Shown here piece by piece: positions 1-9,947 of a stretch of DNA of 64,000 bases. The stretch is taken from contig NZ_JAALAA010000007.1 in the NCBI RefSeq assembly GCF_011045035.1, positions 1 through 64,000 of the forward strand, read 5' to 3'. The stretch's first letter is position 1. Every line of letters begins with the position of its first letter. The notes under the pieces are model-generated. The model saw only the letters and a program-made list of their open reading frames with translations, was not told the DNA's origin and made no database searches. Position numbers and translations under genes: made by a program. This stretch comes from Nocardioides turkmenicus. GTDB taxonomy: Bacteria; Actinomycetota; Actinomycetes; Propionibacteriales; Nocardioidaceae.

Positions 1-182
1 GTGGAGGGGCGTACGCAGCTGGGGGGTGGCCCAGAGGGAGCGCGGCTTCTTCTTGGGTGCCTCGCCTGCCGATCCCATCGCGGCGAAGACGGCCACGATC
101 GCGGCTACGTCTTCGGGGGTGGCGTTCTGGTCGATGACCTTGAGCAGGGGCTTCTGCTCGGCCGTCAGTTCTTCCGGCGCGG

Positions 183-186
<4 letters not shown>
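1..186 (-). CDS. accE: Acyl-CoA carboxylase epsilon subunit (partial, C-terminus outside window)
   Basis: Small accessory subunit of actinobacterial acyl-CoA/propionyl-CoA carboxylase, which stabilises the alpha-beta complex. Sixty-two residues are visible. The start [18 protein letters not shown] and the stretch [16 protein letters not shown] fit the epsilon family, whose members open with a short helix and end in a Trp/Pro/Leu-rich tail (here SLWATPQLR). The GTG start at 186 overlaps the accD stop by four bases (GTGA), so the two are probably translated together. Identification rests mostly on the position directly after accD and the short helical sequence. The gene runs off the left edge. 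Confidence 0.8.
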
Positions 187-1790
<1,604 letters not shown>

Positions 1791-1830
1791 GGTGCTCCTT
1801 TGGACTTCGTGCGGTGCGGGGGCCAATCTA

Positions 1831-2640
1831 ATGCCCGTGCCACCTTTCGCGATGCGACGCCCGTCACTTGACCCTTCCCGGCTCGATGCGCTACCGGGCG
1901 GCTGGCGGGTGGAGATCCTCGACTCGACGCCGTCGACGAACGCGGAGCTGGCCAGGCGGGCACGCGCGGGCGAGGAGCCGGGCCTGGTGATCACCACCGA
2001 GCACCAGACCGCCGGCCGCGGCCGGCTCGACCGGGGCTGGACGACGCCGGCGCGCTCGGCACTGACCGTCTCCGCGCTGCTGCGCCCATCGGCGTCGATC
2101 CCGGTGGAGCGGTGGCCCTGGCTGCCGTTGATGACCGGCGTCGCCGTCGCGTCCACACTGCGGAAGAAGGGGTACGCAGCGGGGCTGAAGTGGCCCAACG
2201 ACGTGCTCATCGAGGGCCGCAAGGTGTGCGGCATCCTGATCGAGCGGATCGAGGCTCCCGAGGGAGCCGCCGCGGTGATCGGGTTCGGGCTCAACACCTC
2301 CCTGACCCGCGAGGAGCTGCCGATCGAGACCGCCACGTCGCTGGAGCTGGAGAGCGGCGCGCCCGTCGATCGCACCGAGATGCTGGCTGCGTTGCTGGAG
2401 GAGCTGCGGGCTGCGTACGAGATCTGGGGGTCGGAACCCGACGAGCTCGCACGCCGCTACCGCGAGCTGTCGGTGACAGTCGGGGAGCGGGTGCGGGCGG
2501 AGCTGCCGGGCGGGGACGTCTGGGAGGGCGTGGCCACCGAGATCGACGACTTCGGCCGGCTGGTCATCGAGACCGGCGAGGGGACACGGGTGGTCGGTGC
2601 GGGCGACGTGATTCACGCGCGGCTGCGCCCGAGGTCTTGA
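1831..2640 (+). CDS. birA: Biotin-[acetyl-CoA-carboxylase] ligase
   Basis: Activates biotin as biotinyl-AMP and attaches it to the biotin carrier domain of acyl-CoA carboxylases. The 269-residue protein has the biotin-binding signature [15 protein letters not shown] near residues 52-66, the [19 protein letters not shown] core, and GFGLNT. The C-terminal SH3-like domain ([20 protein letters not shown]) is present. There is no N-terminal helix-turn-helix, so this is a group I enzyme that does not act as a repressor. The start at ATG 1831 is the first in-frame ATG after accD. No Shine-Dalgarno is visible, so the message may be leaderless. It is divergent from accD, whose partner protein it modifies. 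Confidence 0.93.
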   Translation: MPVPPFAMRRPSLDPSRLDALPGGWRVEILDSTPSTNAELARRARAGEEPGLVITTEHQTAGRGRLDRGWTTPARSALTVSALLRPSASIPVERWPWLPLMTGVAVASTLRKKGYAAGLKWPNDVLIEGRKVCGILIERIEAPEGAAAVIGFGLNTSLTREELPIETATSLELESGAPVDRTEMLAALLEELRAAYEIWGSEPDELARRYRELSVTVGERVRAELPGGDVWEGVATEIDDFGRLVIETGEGTRVVGAGDVIHARLRPRS

Positions 2641-2677
2641 CGGGCGGGCATGAAGCGCCGAGTGGCATGATCTGTTC

Positions 2678-3628
2678 GTGGCGAAATCGAAGCAGCCCGT
2701 CAACCTGACCTCGGCGGAGGTGGCCGAGAAGGCCGGCGTGAGCCTGGACCAGGCGAAACGCCTGTGGCGTGCTCTCGGGTTCCCGGAGATCGGTGACGAC
2801 GAGGCGTTCTTCGACGAGGCCGACGTGCAGGCGCTGGCCAAGGCCAACGAGATCTCGGGCAACGGCCTGGTCAGCTTCGACCTGGTCGTCAACCTGACCC
2901 GCGGCATCGGACAGTCGATGGCGCGGCTCTCCGACTACGAGGTCTCCGCGCTGCTGCACCACGTCGAGACCCAGAACGAGGACGAGCGGTCGCCGTCCGA
3001 GCTGCTGAAGGCGACCGTCTCGGTCTCGGAGCAGTTCGAGAGCGCGTTCGAGGAGATGATGACCTTCGCCTGGCGCCGCCACATGCGCGCTGCGCTCGCG
3101 CGGGCCGAGGCGTCGGTCGCGGGGCCCGAGGAGCAGCTGGGCACGGTCTGGCAGACCGTCGGGTTCGCCGACATCGTCTCGTTCACCGCGCTGTCGAACA
3201 CGCTCACCGAGGAGAAGATCGGCGACCTCGTCGAGCTCTTCGAGTCCCGGTGCGCCGACGTGGTGGCGACCTGGGGTGGCCGGATCATCAAGTCCCTGGG
3301 CGACTCGGTCCTCTTCGTCAACGACGATCCGCTGCAGGCCTACGGCACGGCCGAGGGGATCATCAACGTGATCGGGCGCGACCCGCGGATGCCCGACGTA
3401 CGCGTCGGGCTGGCCTCCGGCAACGTCGTCTCGCGTCTCGGCGACGTCTTCGGGCCACCCGTGAACATGGCTGCGAGGCTGACCGCCGTCGCCCGCCGCA
3501 ACCGGATCATCATCGACGAGGCGACCGCCGGGGCGATGCCGGAGGACGAGTTCGAGACCCGGCGACTGGCCGCTCGACCGGTGCGAGGCTTCGGGATCGT
3601 GGAGCCTGTCGCGGTCCGTCGTGTCTGA
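2678..3628 (+). CDS. Class III adenylate/guanylate cyclase with N-terminal regulatory domain
   Basis: Makes a cyclic nucleotide, most likely cAMP, in the cytoplasm. In the 316-residue protein, residues 1-150 form an alpha-helical region that begins with a MerR-like stretch (SAEVAEKAGVSLDQAKRLWRALG). Residues about 155-316 are the cyclase homology domain, with metal-binding aspartates in FADIVSFT and KSLGDSVLF, GDVFGPPVN, and the transition-state Asn/Arg pair in NMAARL. All key residues look intact, so activity is likely. The layout resembles mycobacterial cyclases with autoinhibitory N-termini. It lies 37 bp after birA and may be co-transcribed. A perfect CRP-type site at 24174-24189 suggests a cAMP circuit in this genome. 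Confidence 0.88.
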   Translation: MAKSKQPVNLTSAEVAEKAGVSLDQAKRLWRALGFPEIGDDEAFFDEADVQALAKANEISGNGLVSFDLVVNLTRGIGQSMARLSDYEVSALLHHVETQNEDERSPSELLKATVSVSEQFESAFEEMMTFAWRRHMRAALARAEASVAGPEEQLGTVWQTVGFADIVSFTALSNTLTEEKIGDLVELFESRCADVVATWGGRIIKSLGDSVLFVNDDPLQAYGTAEGIINVIGRDPRMPDVRVGLASGNVVSRLGDVFGPPVNMAARLTAVARRNRIIIDEATAGAMPEDEFETRRLAARPVRGFGIVEPVAVRRV

Positions 3629-3659
3629 ATCGTGACCTACCAGGGTGCTGCTGACCTGC

Positions 3660-3671
3660 GATTTCGCGGAT
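3660..3671. repeat. 12-bp motif GATTTCGCGGAT, upstream copy
   Basis: GATTTCGCGGAT occurs here, again at 4203-4214, and inverted at 4227-4238. The copies flank the stand-alone winged-helix gene 3878-4177. The upstream copy starts an unusually AT-rich 200-bp gap. An operator role is inference. Confidence 0.55.
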
Positions 3672-3701
3672 TTGTTCACATTCCGTTGTAGTTAACAGTC
3701 G

Positions 3702-3720
3702 ATCAACGCAGGGCGTTGAT
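3702..3720. promoter_or_regulatory. Perfect 8-bp inverted repeat in AT-rich gap
   Basis: ATCAACGC-AGG-GCGTTGAT lies in the 249-bp gap between the cyclase and the winged-helix gene. It could be a terminator stem for the cyclase or an operator for the next gene. The gap holds no convincing gene: the frame open from 3716 lacks coding character before 3878. Confidence 0.5.
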
Positions 3721-3877
3721 TGCTTTACCTGGTCATGCCTTCGTGGGCATGGTTGAGAACGTCATTCGGGGACGCACGTTTGTCATGCCCATTTCGTTGC
3801 ACGTTGGCCTGAAAATGTCAGTGGCAATATCGTGCAATCCTTTGCCAAGGGCTCTTTACCTCCCTAGTGTCGGTTCC

Positions 3878-4177
3878 ATGATCGAGGTACAGGAGATCAA
3901 GCTCGACCCGGAAACCCGGCGAGCATGGCGGAACGATGAGGAGCTGACGCTCTCTCGCAAGGAGTTCGACCTGGTTCATGCCCTGATCAAGAGGGCTGGC
4001 GACGTCGTCTCCCGCGACGAGTTGATGAGGGACGTGTGGAACGCGACCTTCTACACCTCGTCGAAGACCATCGACGTCCACCTTGGCTGGGTGCGTCGCA
4101 AGCTGGGCGACGACCCCCGGAAGCCCCATCTGATCACCACCCTGCGCGGCAAGGGGCTGCGCTTCGAGAAGGCCTGA
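3878..4177 (+). CDS. Stand-alone OmpR/PhoB-type winged-helix DNA-binding protein
   Basis: A 99-residue protein that is only a Trans_reg_C domain. LTLSRKEFDLVHALIKRAGDVVSRDELMRDVW forms the first helices, SSKTIDVHLGWVRRKLGDD is the recognition helix, and ITTLRGKGLRF is the wing. There is no receiver or sensor domain, so it cannot be an ordinary response regulator. The ATG at 3878 is chosen because the domain starts about ten residues later and the upstream sequence is AT-rich and non-coding. Three copies of a 12-bp motif flank the gene, and a strong hairpin follows it. It is probably a DNA-binding regulator of its own transcription or of its neighbours; the target is unknown. Confidence 0.8.
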   Translation: MIEVQEIKLDPETRRAWRNDEELTLSRKEFDLVHALIKRAGDVVSRDELMRDVWNATFYTSSKTIDVHLGWVRRKLGDDPRKPHLITTLRGKGLRFEKA

Positions 4178-4189
4178 CCTTCTCGCAAC

Positions 4190-4258
4190 CTGCCGGGAGC
4201 CGGATTTCGCGGATATCGTGAGGGGGATCCGCGAAATCGGCTCCGGCCCGGCAGTTTC
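4190..4258 (+). terminator. Long hairpin with T-rich tail (terminator, possibly also operator)
   Basis: CTGCCGGG...GATTTCGCGGAT pairs with ATCCGCGAAATC...CCCGGCAG, giving roughly 24 paired bases around a 12-nt loop, followed by TTTCCTT. It lies between the winged-helix gene and purK. The stem contains two copies of the 12-bp motif also seen at 3660. Confidence 0.7.
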
Positions 4259-4273
4259 CTTATCCTGTCCGTC

Positions 4274-5431
4274 GTGACCCTCGCACCGACACTTGCGATC
4301 ATCGGCGGTGGCCAGCTGGCCCGCATGATGGCTCAGCCCGCAATCGCGCTCGGCCTCCCGCTCCGGCTTCTCGCCGAGGGTGAGGGCGTCTCGGCCGCCC
4401 AGGTCATCCCCGACCAGCTGGTCGGGGACTACCGCGACCTGGACACGTTGAGGAAGGCCACCGAGGGCTGCGAGGTGGTCACCTTCGACCACGAGCACGT
4501 CCCGACCGAGCACCTGCACGCCCTCGAGGCCGCCGGCGTCGCCGTCCGGCCCGGGCCCGACGCGCTCGTGCACGCCCAGGACAAGGGCGTCATGCGCGCC
4601 CGGCTGACCGAGCTCGGCATCCCGTGCCCGCGCAACGCCATCGTGTCGTCGGTAGAGGAGGTCGAGGAGTTCGGCTTCCCGTGCGTCCTCAAGACCACCC
4701 GCGGCGGCTACGACGGCAAGGGCGTCTGGGTCGTACGCGGCGTCGCCGATGTCGCCGAGCCGCTTCGCGTCGCCGAGGAGGCGGGTGTCCAGATCCTCGC
4801 CGAGGAGCTCGTCGACTTCCGCCGGGAGCTCTCCGCGATCGTCGCCCGTTCGCCGAGCGGTCAGGCTGCTGCGTACCCGGTCGTGCACACCTACCAGGAG
4901 AACGGTGTCTGCAAGGAGGTCATCGCCCCGGCGCCCGACCTCTCGCCCGAGCTCGCCGTCGAGGGCGAGCAGATCGCGCTGCGCATCGCGGGCGAGCTCG
5001 GTGTCACCGGTGTCCTCGCGGTCGAGATGTTCGAGACCGTCGACGGCCGCCTGCTGGTCAACGAGCTCGCCATGCGTCCTCACAACACCGGCCACTGGAC
5101 CCAGGACGGCGCCGTCACCTCGCAGTTCGAGAACCATCTGCGCGCGGTCATGGACCTGCCGCTCGGCTCGCCCGCACCCCGCGCGAAGTGGTCGGTGATG
5201 GTCAACATCCTCGGCTCCTCCCGGCCGGATGTCGGCCGGCTCTACGACGGCTACCCGCACGCCATGGCCCGCGACCCGCACCTCCGCGTCCACCTCTACG
5301 GCAAGGAGATGCGTCCGGGGCGCAAGGTCGGCCACGTCAACGTCTACGGCGACGACCTCGACGACTGCCTCGAGCGCGCCCGCCACGCCGCCGACTGGTT
5401 CCAGGGCGACCTCGGCAACGACTCCGACTGA
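4274..5431 (+). CDS. purK: 5-(carboxyamino)imidazole ribonucleotide synthase
   Basis: ATP-grasp enzyme of de novo purine synthesis that converts AIR, bicarbonate and ATP to N5-CAIR, the substrate of PurE. It has 385 residues. The N-terminal nucleotide-binding fold begins IIGGGQLARMMAQPAIALG. The ATP-grasp core carries FPCVLKTTRGGYDGKGVWVV and EELVDFRRELSAIVARS, and the catalytic end has NELAMRPHNTGHWTQDGAVTSQFENHLRA. The GTG start at 4274 puts the glycine-rich loop at the usual position, about residue 10. Its partner purE lies 3 kb downstream in the same direction, separated by an antisense helicase gene. Confidence 0.95.
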   Translation: MTLAPTLAIIGGGQLARMMAQPAIALGLPLRLLAEGEGVSAAQVIPDQLVGDYRDLDTLRKATEGCEVVTFDHEHVPTEHLHALEAAGVAVRPGPDALVHAQDKGVMRARLTELGIPCPRNAIVSSVEEVEEFGFPCVLKTTRGGYDGKGVWVVRGVADVAEPLRVAEEAGVQILAEELVDFRRELSAIVARSPSGQAAAYPVVHTYQENGVCKEVIAPAPDLSPELAVEGEQIALRIAGELGVTGVLAVEMFETVDGRLLVNELAMRPHNTGHWTQDGAVTSQFENHLRAVMDLPLGSPAPRAKWSVMVNILGSSRPDVGRLYDGYPHAMARDPHLRVHLYGKEMRPGRKVGHVNVYGDDLDDCLERARHAADWFQGDLGNDSD

Positions 5432-5450
5432 CCGCCGAAGCGTCAGCCGC

Positions 5451-5530
5451 GTCGGCCGACGCGTCGCCCGCGTCGGCCGACATGGCACTCCGCTGCCAAC
5501 TCGGCCGACCTGGGTGACGTCTCGGCCGAC
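5451..5530. repeat. Four copies of TCGGCCGAC after purK
   Basis: TCGGCCGAC, containing the palindrome TCGGCCGA, starts at 5452, 5473, 5501 and 5522, spaced 21, 28 and 21 bp. The cluster fills the 120-bp gap between the converging purK and helicase genes. Its role is unknown; it may act in bidirectional termination. Confidence 0.6.
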
Positions 5531-5551
5531 GTACCTGACGCCTCGGCAGGG

Positions 5552-8272
5552 TCAGACGCCGAGGCGCTGGCGCTCGGTGGCGACGACCTCGCGGGCGATC
5601 TCGGCGTCGGAGGCTTCGGCGGCGAGAGCGGCGACGGCGTCGTCGGGGTGCGAGGTCTCGTACGCCTCGGGGCTGCTGGCCGCGGTGGCGCTGACCCGGG
5701 CGAAGTCGTCGAAGAGCTCGGCCTTGGCGGCGAGGATGTCGTGGACGCGCTGGTCGACGCCGACCTCGGAGAGCAGGCGGTGGACCTGGACCGACTGGAG
5801 CTGGCCCATGCGGCGAGCGCGGGCGATGGCCTGCCACTCGATGGTCGGCTTGAGCTGAGGCTCGCAGATGACCACGACCGACGCCGACTGGATGTTGAGG
5901 CCGACGCCACCGGCGACGATCTGGGTGACCAGCACCGCGCCGTGGCCGGCTGCGGAGAACTCGTCGACCATCTGCTGGCGCTCCTCGGCGGGCACCGACC
6001 CGGTCAGGGGACCGAACACCTCGCCGGGCAGCAGCGTGACCAGGTCGTCGAGGACCTTCCTGAAGTGGGAGAACACGATCACGCGGCGGCCGTTCTCCTC
6101 GGCCTCGCCGACGATCTCGATCAGCCGCTCGACCTTCGCCGACGACGTGCCCTGGAGCATGGCGGCCTGGCGCATGGCCATGAAGTTGCCGTCGCGGACG
6201 CACTCGGCGTACGCCCTCTCGTCAGCCGGGGACAGCGGCAGCCAGTCCTCGACCTCGACGAGGTCGGGCAGCTCGGTGAGCACGTCCTCCTGGTTGCGGC
6301 GCAGGTAGACCGGGGCGACCTGCTTGCGGAACCGGTGGGGGTTGAACTCGTCGGCGGAGAGCAGCAGGTCGGGGCGGAGATAGGAGACGAGGTTGCGGAA
6401 CTCGTCGATGCGGTTCTCCATCGGGGTGCCGGTGAGCAGGATGGCGCGCTCCGAGGCGTCCAGCGCCCGGCGTACGCGCTCGGTCCGCTGGGTGCGCGGC
6501 GACTTGATCATGTGAGCCTCGTCGACCACGACGCAGGCGACCTCGACCTGGTCGAGGAAGGGCTGGATCGTGTTGAGCGTCTCGTAGGTCGTCACCGCGA
6601 CGCCACCCTGCTCGACCCAGATCTTGGCGGCCTTCGAGCGCCGGTTCCCGTGGAGCCGATGGGGGATCAGGGTCGTCTTCGAGTCGGTCTCGCGCACCCA
6701 GTTGGTGACCACCGCGGCCGGGCAGACGACGAGCGTGTGCGAGGCGCCCATCGCGTGCAGGTGGGCGAGCACGGCCAGCGACTGGAGCGTCTTGCCGAGC
6801 CCCATCTCGTCGCCGATGATCACCTTCATCTGCACCAGCGCGAAGCGGACGCCGAAGTGCTGGTAGCCGCGGAGCGAGGCGGTGAGGTTGTTCGTACGCA
6901 GCTCCTGCGCGCGCACCGCCTCGATGATCTCGGCCGACAGGTCGCCATGGATCTTGTCCTCGTCCTCGGTGAGGAAGCCGAGCTCGGAGAGCATCGCGTA
7001 GTAGTCGGCCGGGCGCTTCTCGAAGTCGTCCCACGGATCGGCCGGCCGGTTGCCCGGACGGATCCGGCGGGCCATCTCGGCACGGTGGGCGATCGATCGC
7101 AGCGCGCTCTGGAAGTCGTCGAGGCTCGCCGCGTTGGCGAGGATCAGGTGGAACCTCGCGCCGCTGTCGAGGGACCGGATCAGCGGCCGCAGCGACTGGA
7201 CGAGGGCGAGCTCCGCCCCCGCGTCCTTCGTACGCCGCCCCGCCTCCCACTCCGCCAGCCGGGCGAGCAGCCTGGTGGCCGCCGGAGTGCGGCGGTCGTG
7301 GTCGATGGCGAGCGGCATCTCGTCGTAGGTGCGCTGCCACAGCGCCTGCGCCGCCTCCTGCATCCGCATCGCCGTGGCCGGCCCGACCCCGGGAAGTTCC
7401 CGCAGGTCAGACCGGGGATGGATGACCTCGTGGACGGTGCGGATCCCGGCCTCGAGGAGGGGCTCGATGCGTACGAGATCAGCGAGCTCGTCGACCGGAA
7501 GCGACCTGACCGCGGTGTCGGTGTCGGCGCTCCTGACCGCGTTGCCGGCCTCGGTCGCGGCCCGGCGAGCGGGCTCCTCGGAGCGCCTGGCCTCGTTGAG
7601 CGCCTCGGCCTCGTTGCGTAGGACCAGGATGCCCTTGCGCGGCGCCAGCGCCGCCTCCGAGCCCAGGCCGGAGAGAGCCTCGAGGAGGCCGACGCTCGGC
7701 AGCAGCGCCTCCCGGATCCGCACCCGGCGACGGCTCGGGAGCCGCCCCAGCCGGTCGAGCCGGGCCGGCGCCTGGATCTCGCTCGCCCGCTGGTGCAGGT
7801 CGAGGATCCGCCGGCCCGCCAGCTCCGCCTCCTCGCGTCGGCTGCCACGCACGAACAGCCGACGGGCGCCGGCCGCCTTCTTCGCCTGCGCGACGTCCTC
7901 GGCCGCGACGGCCAGCGACTCGACGAGCTCCTGGGTGGTCTCCTCGACGGGCTCGAGCGCGTGACGCCGGGCGATCGCGGCCAGTCGTGGCCCGTCGCTC
8001 CGGTCGAGCGCGAGGCTGCGCCAGGCCACCTGGGCCGCGCGTTTTAGCTCGGCCGCGCTCGCCCGGAAGTGGTCGACCGCCTCGGTCGCCTCCTGCTCGA
8101 TCACGGCCCGCGCGGCGGTCGCCGACGCCGCTTGCCGCGACCAGGACGAGACCTGCCGCACGCGCGAGGGCAGCGCCTTGCGCTCCGCCTTGGTCAGCCC
8201 GGTGAACCGCTCGACCGAGGCGGTGCTCGGCGGCGTACCGATGACGACGTCGGTGCTCGTAGCTGGATCCAT
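5552..8272 (-). CDS. SNF2/Rad54-family DEAD/DEAH-box ATPase
   Basis: A 906-residue ATP-dependent DNA translocase or helicase. The N-terminal 400 residues are alpha-helical and Arg/Glu-rich, and contain a helix-hairpin-helix-like LRELPGVGPATAMRM, which suggests DNA binding. The motor follows: Walker A in IIGDEMGLGKTLQSLAVL, motif II VVVDEAHMIKS, motif III LLTGTPMENR, and C-terminal motifs VTQIVAGGVGLNIQSAS and EWQAIARARRMGQ. The ATG at 8272 avoids overlap with purE, which longer starts would cause. The gene sits antisense between purK and purE. It probably acts in DNA repair or nucleoprotein remodelling; the exact task is unknown. Confidence 0.88.
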   Translation of the reverse strand: MDPATSTDVVIGTPPSTASVERFTGLTKAERKALPSRVRQVSSWSRQAASATAARAVIEQEATEAVDHFRASAAELKRAAQVAWRSLALDRSDGPRLAAIARRHALEPVEETTQELVESLAVAAEDVAQAKKAAGARRLFVRGSRREEAELAGRRILDLHQRASEIQAPARLDRLGRLPSRRRVRIREALLPSVGLLEALSGLGSEAALAPRKGILVLRNEAEALNEARRSEEPARRAATEAGNAVRSADTDTAVRSLPVDELADLVRIEPLLEAGIRTVHEVIHPRSDLRELPGVGPATAMRMQEAAQALWQRTYDEMPLAIDHDRRTPAATRLLARLAEWEAGRRTKDAGAELALVQSLRPLIRSLDSGARFHLILANAASLDDFQSALRSIAHRAEMARRIRPGNRPADPWDDFEKRPADYYAMLSELGFLTEDEDKIHGDLSAEIIEAVRAQELRTNNLTASLRGYQHFGVRFALVQMKVIIGDEMGLGKTLQSLAVLAHLHAMGASHTLVVCPAAVVTNWVRETDSKTTLIPHRLHGNRRSKAAKIWVEQGGVAVTTYETLNTIQPFLDQVEVACVVVDEAHMIKSPRTQRTERVRRALDASERAILLTGTPMENRIDEFRNLVSYLRPDLLLSADEFNPHRFRKQVAPVYLRRNQEDVLTELPDLVEVEDWLPLSPADERAYAECVRDGNFMAMRQAAMLQGTSSAKVERLIEIVGEAEENGRRVIVFSHFRKVLDDLVTLLPGEVFGPLTGSVPAEERQQMVDEFSAAGHGAVLVTQIVAGGVGLNIQSASVVVICEPQLKPTIEWQAIARARRMGQLQSVQVHRLLSEVGVDQRVHDILAAKAELFDDFARVSATAASSPEAYETSHPDDAVAALAAEASDAEIAREVVATERQRLGV

Positions 8273-8404
8273 CTGCCTTTGTGGGGGTCGTAGGGGACGG
8301 CGGGCGGCGTCGGAAGACCCTAGCGGGCAGCACCGACATGCAGATGACGGACAGAGGTCGGACCGGTGACGCGGGGCAGGTCGGCGGCCGCATAGCCTGT
8401 CTCC

Positions 8405-8899
8405 ATGAGCGCTCGCGTAGGCATCGTGATGGGATCCGACTCCGACTGGCCGACGATGAAGGCCGCGGCCGACCTTCTCGACGAGTTCGGGATCGAGTGG
8501 GAGGCCGACGTGAAGTCGGCCCACCGGATGCCGCAGGAGATGATCGACTACGGCCGCGACGCCGCCGGCCGCGGGCTCTCCGTGATCATCGCCGGTGCCG
8601 GCGGTGCCGCCGCGCTGCCCGGCATGCTCGCCTCTGTGACCCCACTGCCCGTCATCGGCGTCCCGGTGCCGCTGAAGTACCTCGACGGCATGGACTCGCT
8701 GATGTCGATCGTCCAGATGCCCGGCGGCATCCCGGTGGCGACGGTCGCCATCGGCAACGCCAAGAACGCGGGCATCCTCGCCGCCCGCATCCTCGGCGTC
8801 GCCGACCCCGAGCTGCAGCAGAAGCTGGTGGCGTACGAGAAGTCCCTCGCCGAGCTCGCCCGCGAGAAGGGCGAGGTCGTACGCCGCGCCACCTCCTGA
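8405..8899 (+). CDS. purE: N5-carboxyaminoimidazole ribonucleotide mutase
   Basis: Moves the carboxyl group of N5-CAIR to give CAIR in purine synthesis. The 164-residue length is standard for class I PurE. The active-site loop GSDSDWPTM is at residues 10-18, SAHRMPQEM is near 39-47, and the CO2 pocket [16 protein letters not shown] is near 62-77. The ATG at 8405 is the only sensible start. Its promoter must lie in the 132-bp gap after the divergent helicase start, since it cannot be read through from purK without passing the antisense gene. Confidence 0.96.
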   Translation: MSARVGIVMGSDSDWPTMKAAADLLDEFGIEWEADVKSAHRMPQEMIDYGRDAAGRGLSVIIAGAGGAAALPGMLASVTPLPVIGVPVPLKYLDGMDSLMSIVQMPGGIPVATVAIGNAKNAGILAARILGVADPELQQKLVAYEKSLAELAREKGEVVRRATS

Positions 8900-8902
8900 G
8901 CC

Positions 8903-9385
8903 TCAGGGCAGGAGCGACAGGCCCTTGACGAGCTTGTCGATGACCCGGCGCGGGCCGAAGAGGCTGACCGCGCAGTAGGAGAGGTCGGCGCCGCGGCTGT
9001 TCCCGACGGCGAACAGGTAGTCGTCGTAGACCCGGGTGTGCTGCGCCTGGGTGGGCATGTCGACGACGGCGACGCCAGGCTGGGCGACCGCCTGACGCCG
9101 CAGGTCGGTGAGCCGCTGGGCCGGGGCGCCGAGCACCGTGCAGCCGATCCATGGCAGGCCGGGGTGGGTGGAGCCGTCGGCATCGGCCGCGTCCGCGCCG
9201 AGGAGTCCGGACGTACGCTGCGTGGTCGCGCCTGCGACGCAGACGGCCGCGTTCACGGCGCGACCGGCGGGGAGGTCATGGTCGACGACGACCACCCACT
9301 TGAACGGCACCTCGCGGGTGCTCAGGGACTGGTCGATCTCGTCCGGAGCGAACCCGATCCTCGCTGTCTCGACACCTGTGCTCAT
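8903..9385 (-). CDS. DUF2000 family protein
   Basis: A 160-residue protein whose sequence (FKWVVVVDHDLPAGRAVNAAVCVAGATT...GLPWIGCTVLGAP...GVAVVDMPTQAQHT) fits the DUF2000 family, which has a peptidyl-tRNA-hydrolase-like fold and no settled function. The ATG at 9385 has AGGAG eight bases upstream; an ATG at 9403 is possible. It is divergent from an Lrp/AsnC regulator with about 110 bp between the starts, an arrangement that suggests the regulator controls it. It ends only 3 bp from the convergent purE. Confidence 0.72.
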   Translation of the reverse strand: MSTGVETARIGFAPDEIDQSLSTREVPFKWVVVVDHDLPAGRAVNAAVCVAGATTQRTSGLLGADAADADGSTHPGLPWIGCTVLGAPAQRLTDLRRQAVAQPGVAVVDMPTQAQHTRVYDDYLFAVGNSRGADLSYCAVSLFGPRRVIDKLVKGLSLLP

Positions 9386-9495
9386 CACTCTGACTCCTGT
9401 CATTCGCCAACTGAACTCGCGACAAGTCTTGGGAATATCAGGCTGATTCGCAATCAAGCCGGTCATTGTCAGGAAGACTCGGTAATCTGGCGTGC

Positions 9496-9945
9496 ATGGA
9501 TGAAGTCGACCGCCAGATTCTGGCCGCCTGGACGATGGATGCACGGCGGAGCCTTCGGGACATCGCCGCCGAGGTCGGCGTCTCGGCGACCACCGTGCAC
9601 GATCGCGCCCGGGCGATGCAGCGCCGCGGGCTCATCCGCGGTGCGTACCTCGATCTCGACCTGCGCCAGATCGACCGCGGCGTGCAGGCGCTCGTCGCGG
9701 TCCGTATCCGGCCGCCCTCGCGGGCCAACATCGAGGCCTTCCGCGACTGGGTCGGCGCGCTCCCGGAGGCGGTCGGGGTCTTCGTCACCTCCGGCCGGAT
9801 GGACTTCATCGTCCACGTCGCGGTCCCCGACAACGACGCGCTCTACGCGTTCGTGATCGACCGGCTCACCTCACGTGCCGAGATCGCCGACGTCGAGACG
9901 TCGGTGATCTACGAGCACATGCGGACGATGACGTTCGAGCCGTAG
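9496..9945 (+). CDS. Lrp/AsnC family transcriptional regulator
   Basis: A 149-residue feast/famine regulator. An N-terminal helix-turn-helix (MDEVDRQILAAWTMDARRSLRDIAAEVGVSATTVHDRARAMQRRGLIRG) is followed by an AsnC-type ligand-binding domain (VQALVAVRIRPPSR...VGVFVTSGRMDFIVHVAVPD). The ATG at 9496 begins the canonical first helix. The family binds amino acids or related effectors and often represses a divergent gene, here probably the DUF2000 gene. The shared gap contains GATT-CGC-AATC at 9445-9455, a weak inverted repeat that might be part of an operator. Confidence 0.9.
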   Translation: MDEVDRQILAAWTMDARRSLRDIAAEVGVSATTVHDRARAMQRRGLIRGAYLDLDLRQIDRGVQALVAVRIRPPSRANIEAFRDWVGALPEAVGVFVTSGRMDFIVHVAVPDNDALYAFVIDRLTSRAEIADVETSVIYEHMRTMTFEP

Positions 9946-9947
9946 CG

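Noticed and set aside
1791..2375. N-terminal extension of accD to give a 730-residue protein
   Set aside because: It would cover birA on the other strand, has no carboxyltransferase similarity, and the GTG at 1790 has a good ribosome-binding site.
3716..3877. N-terminal extension of the winged-helix protein
   Set aside because: The stretch is AT-rich and lacks the codon bias of the genes around it; a receiver domain would need about 120 residues and is not there.
8273..8524. Longer helicase start upstream of 8272
   Set aside because: It would overlap purE by more than 100 bp and adds Arg/His/Pro-rich sequence with no family likeness.
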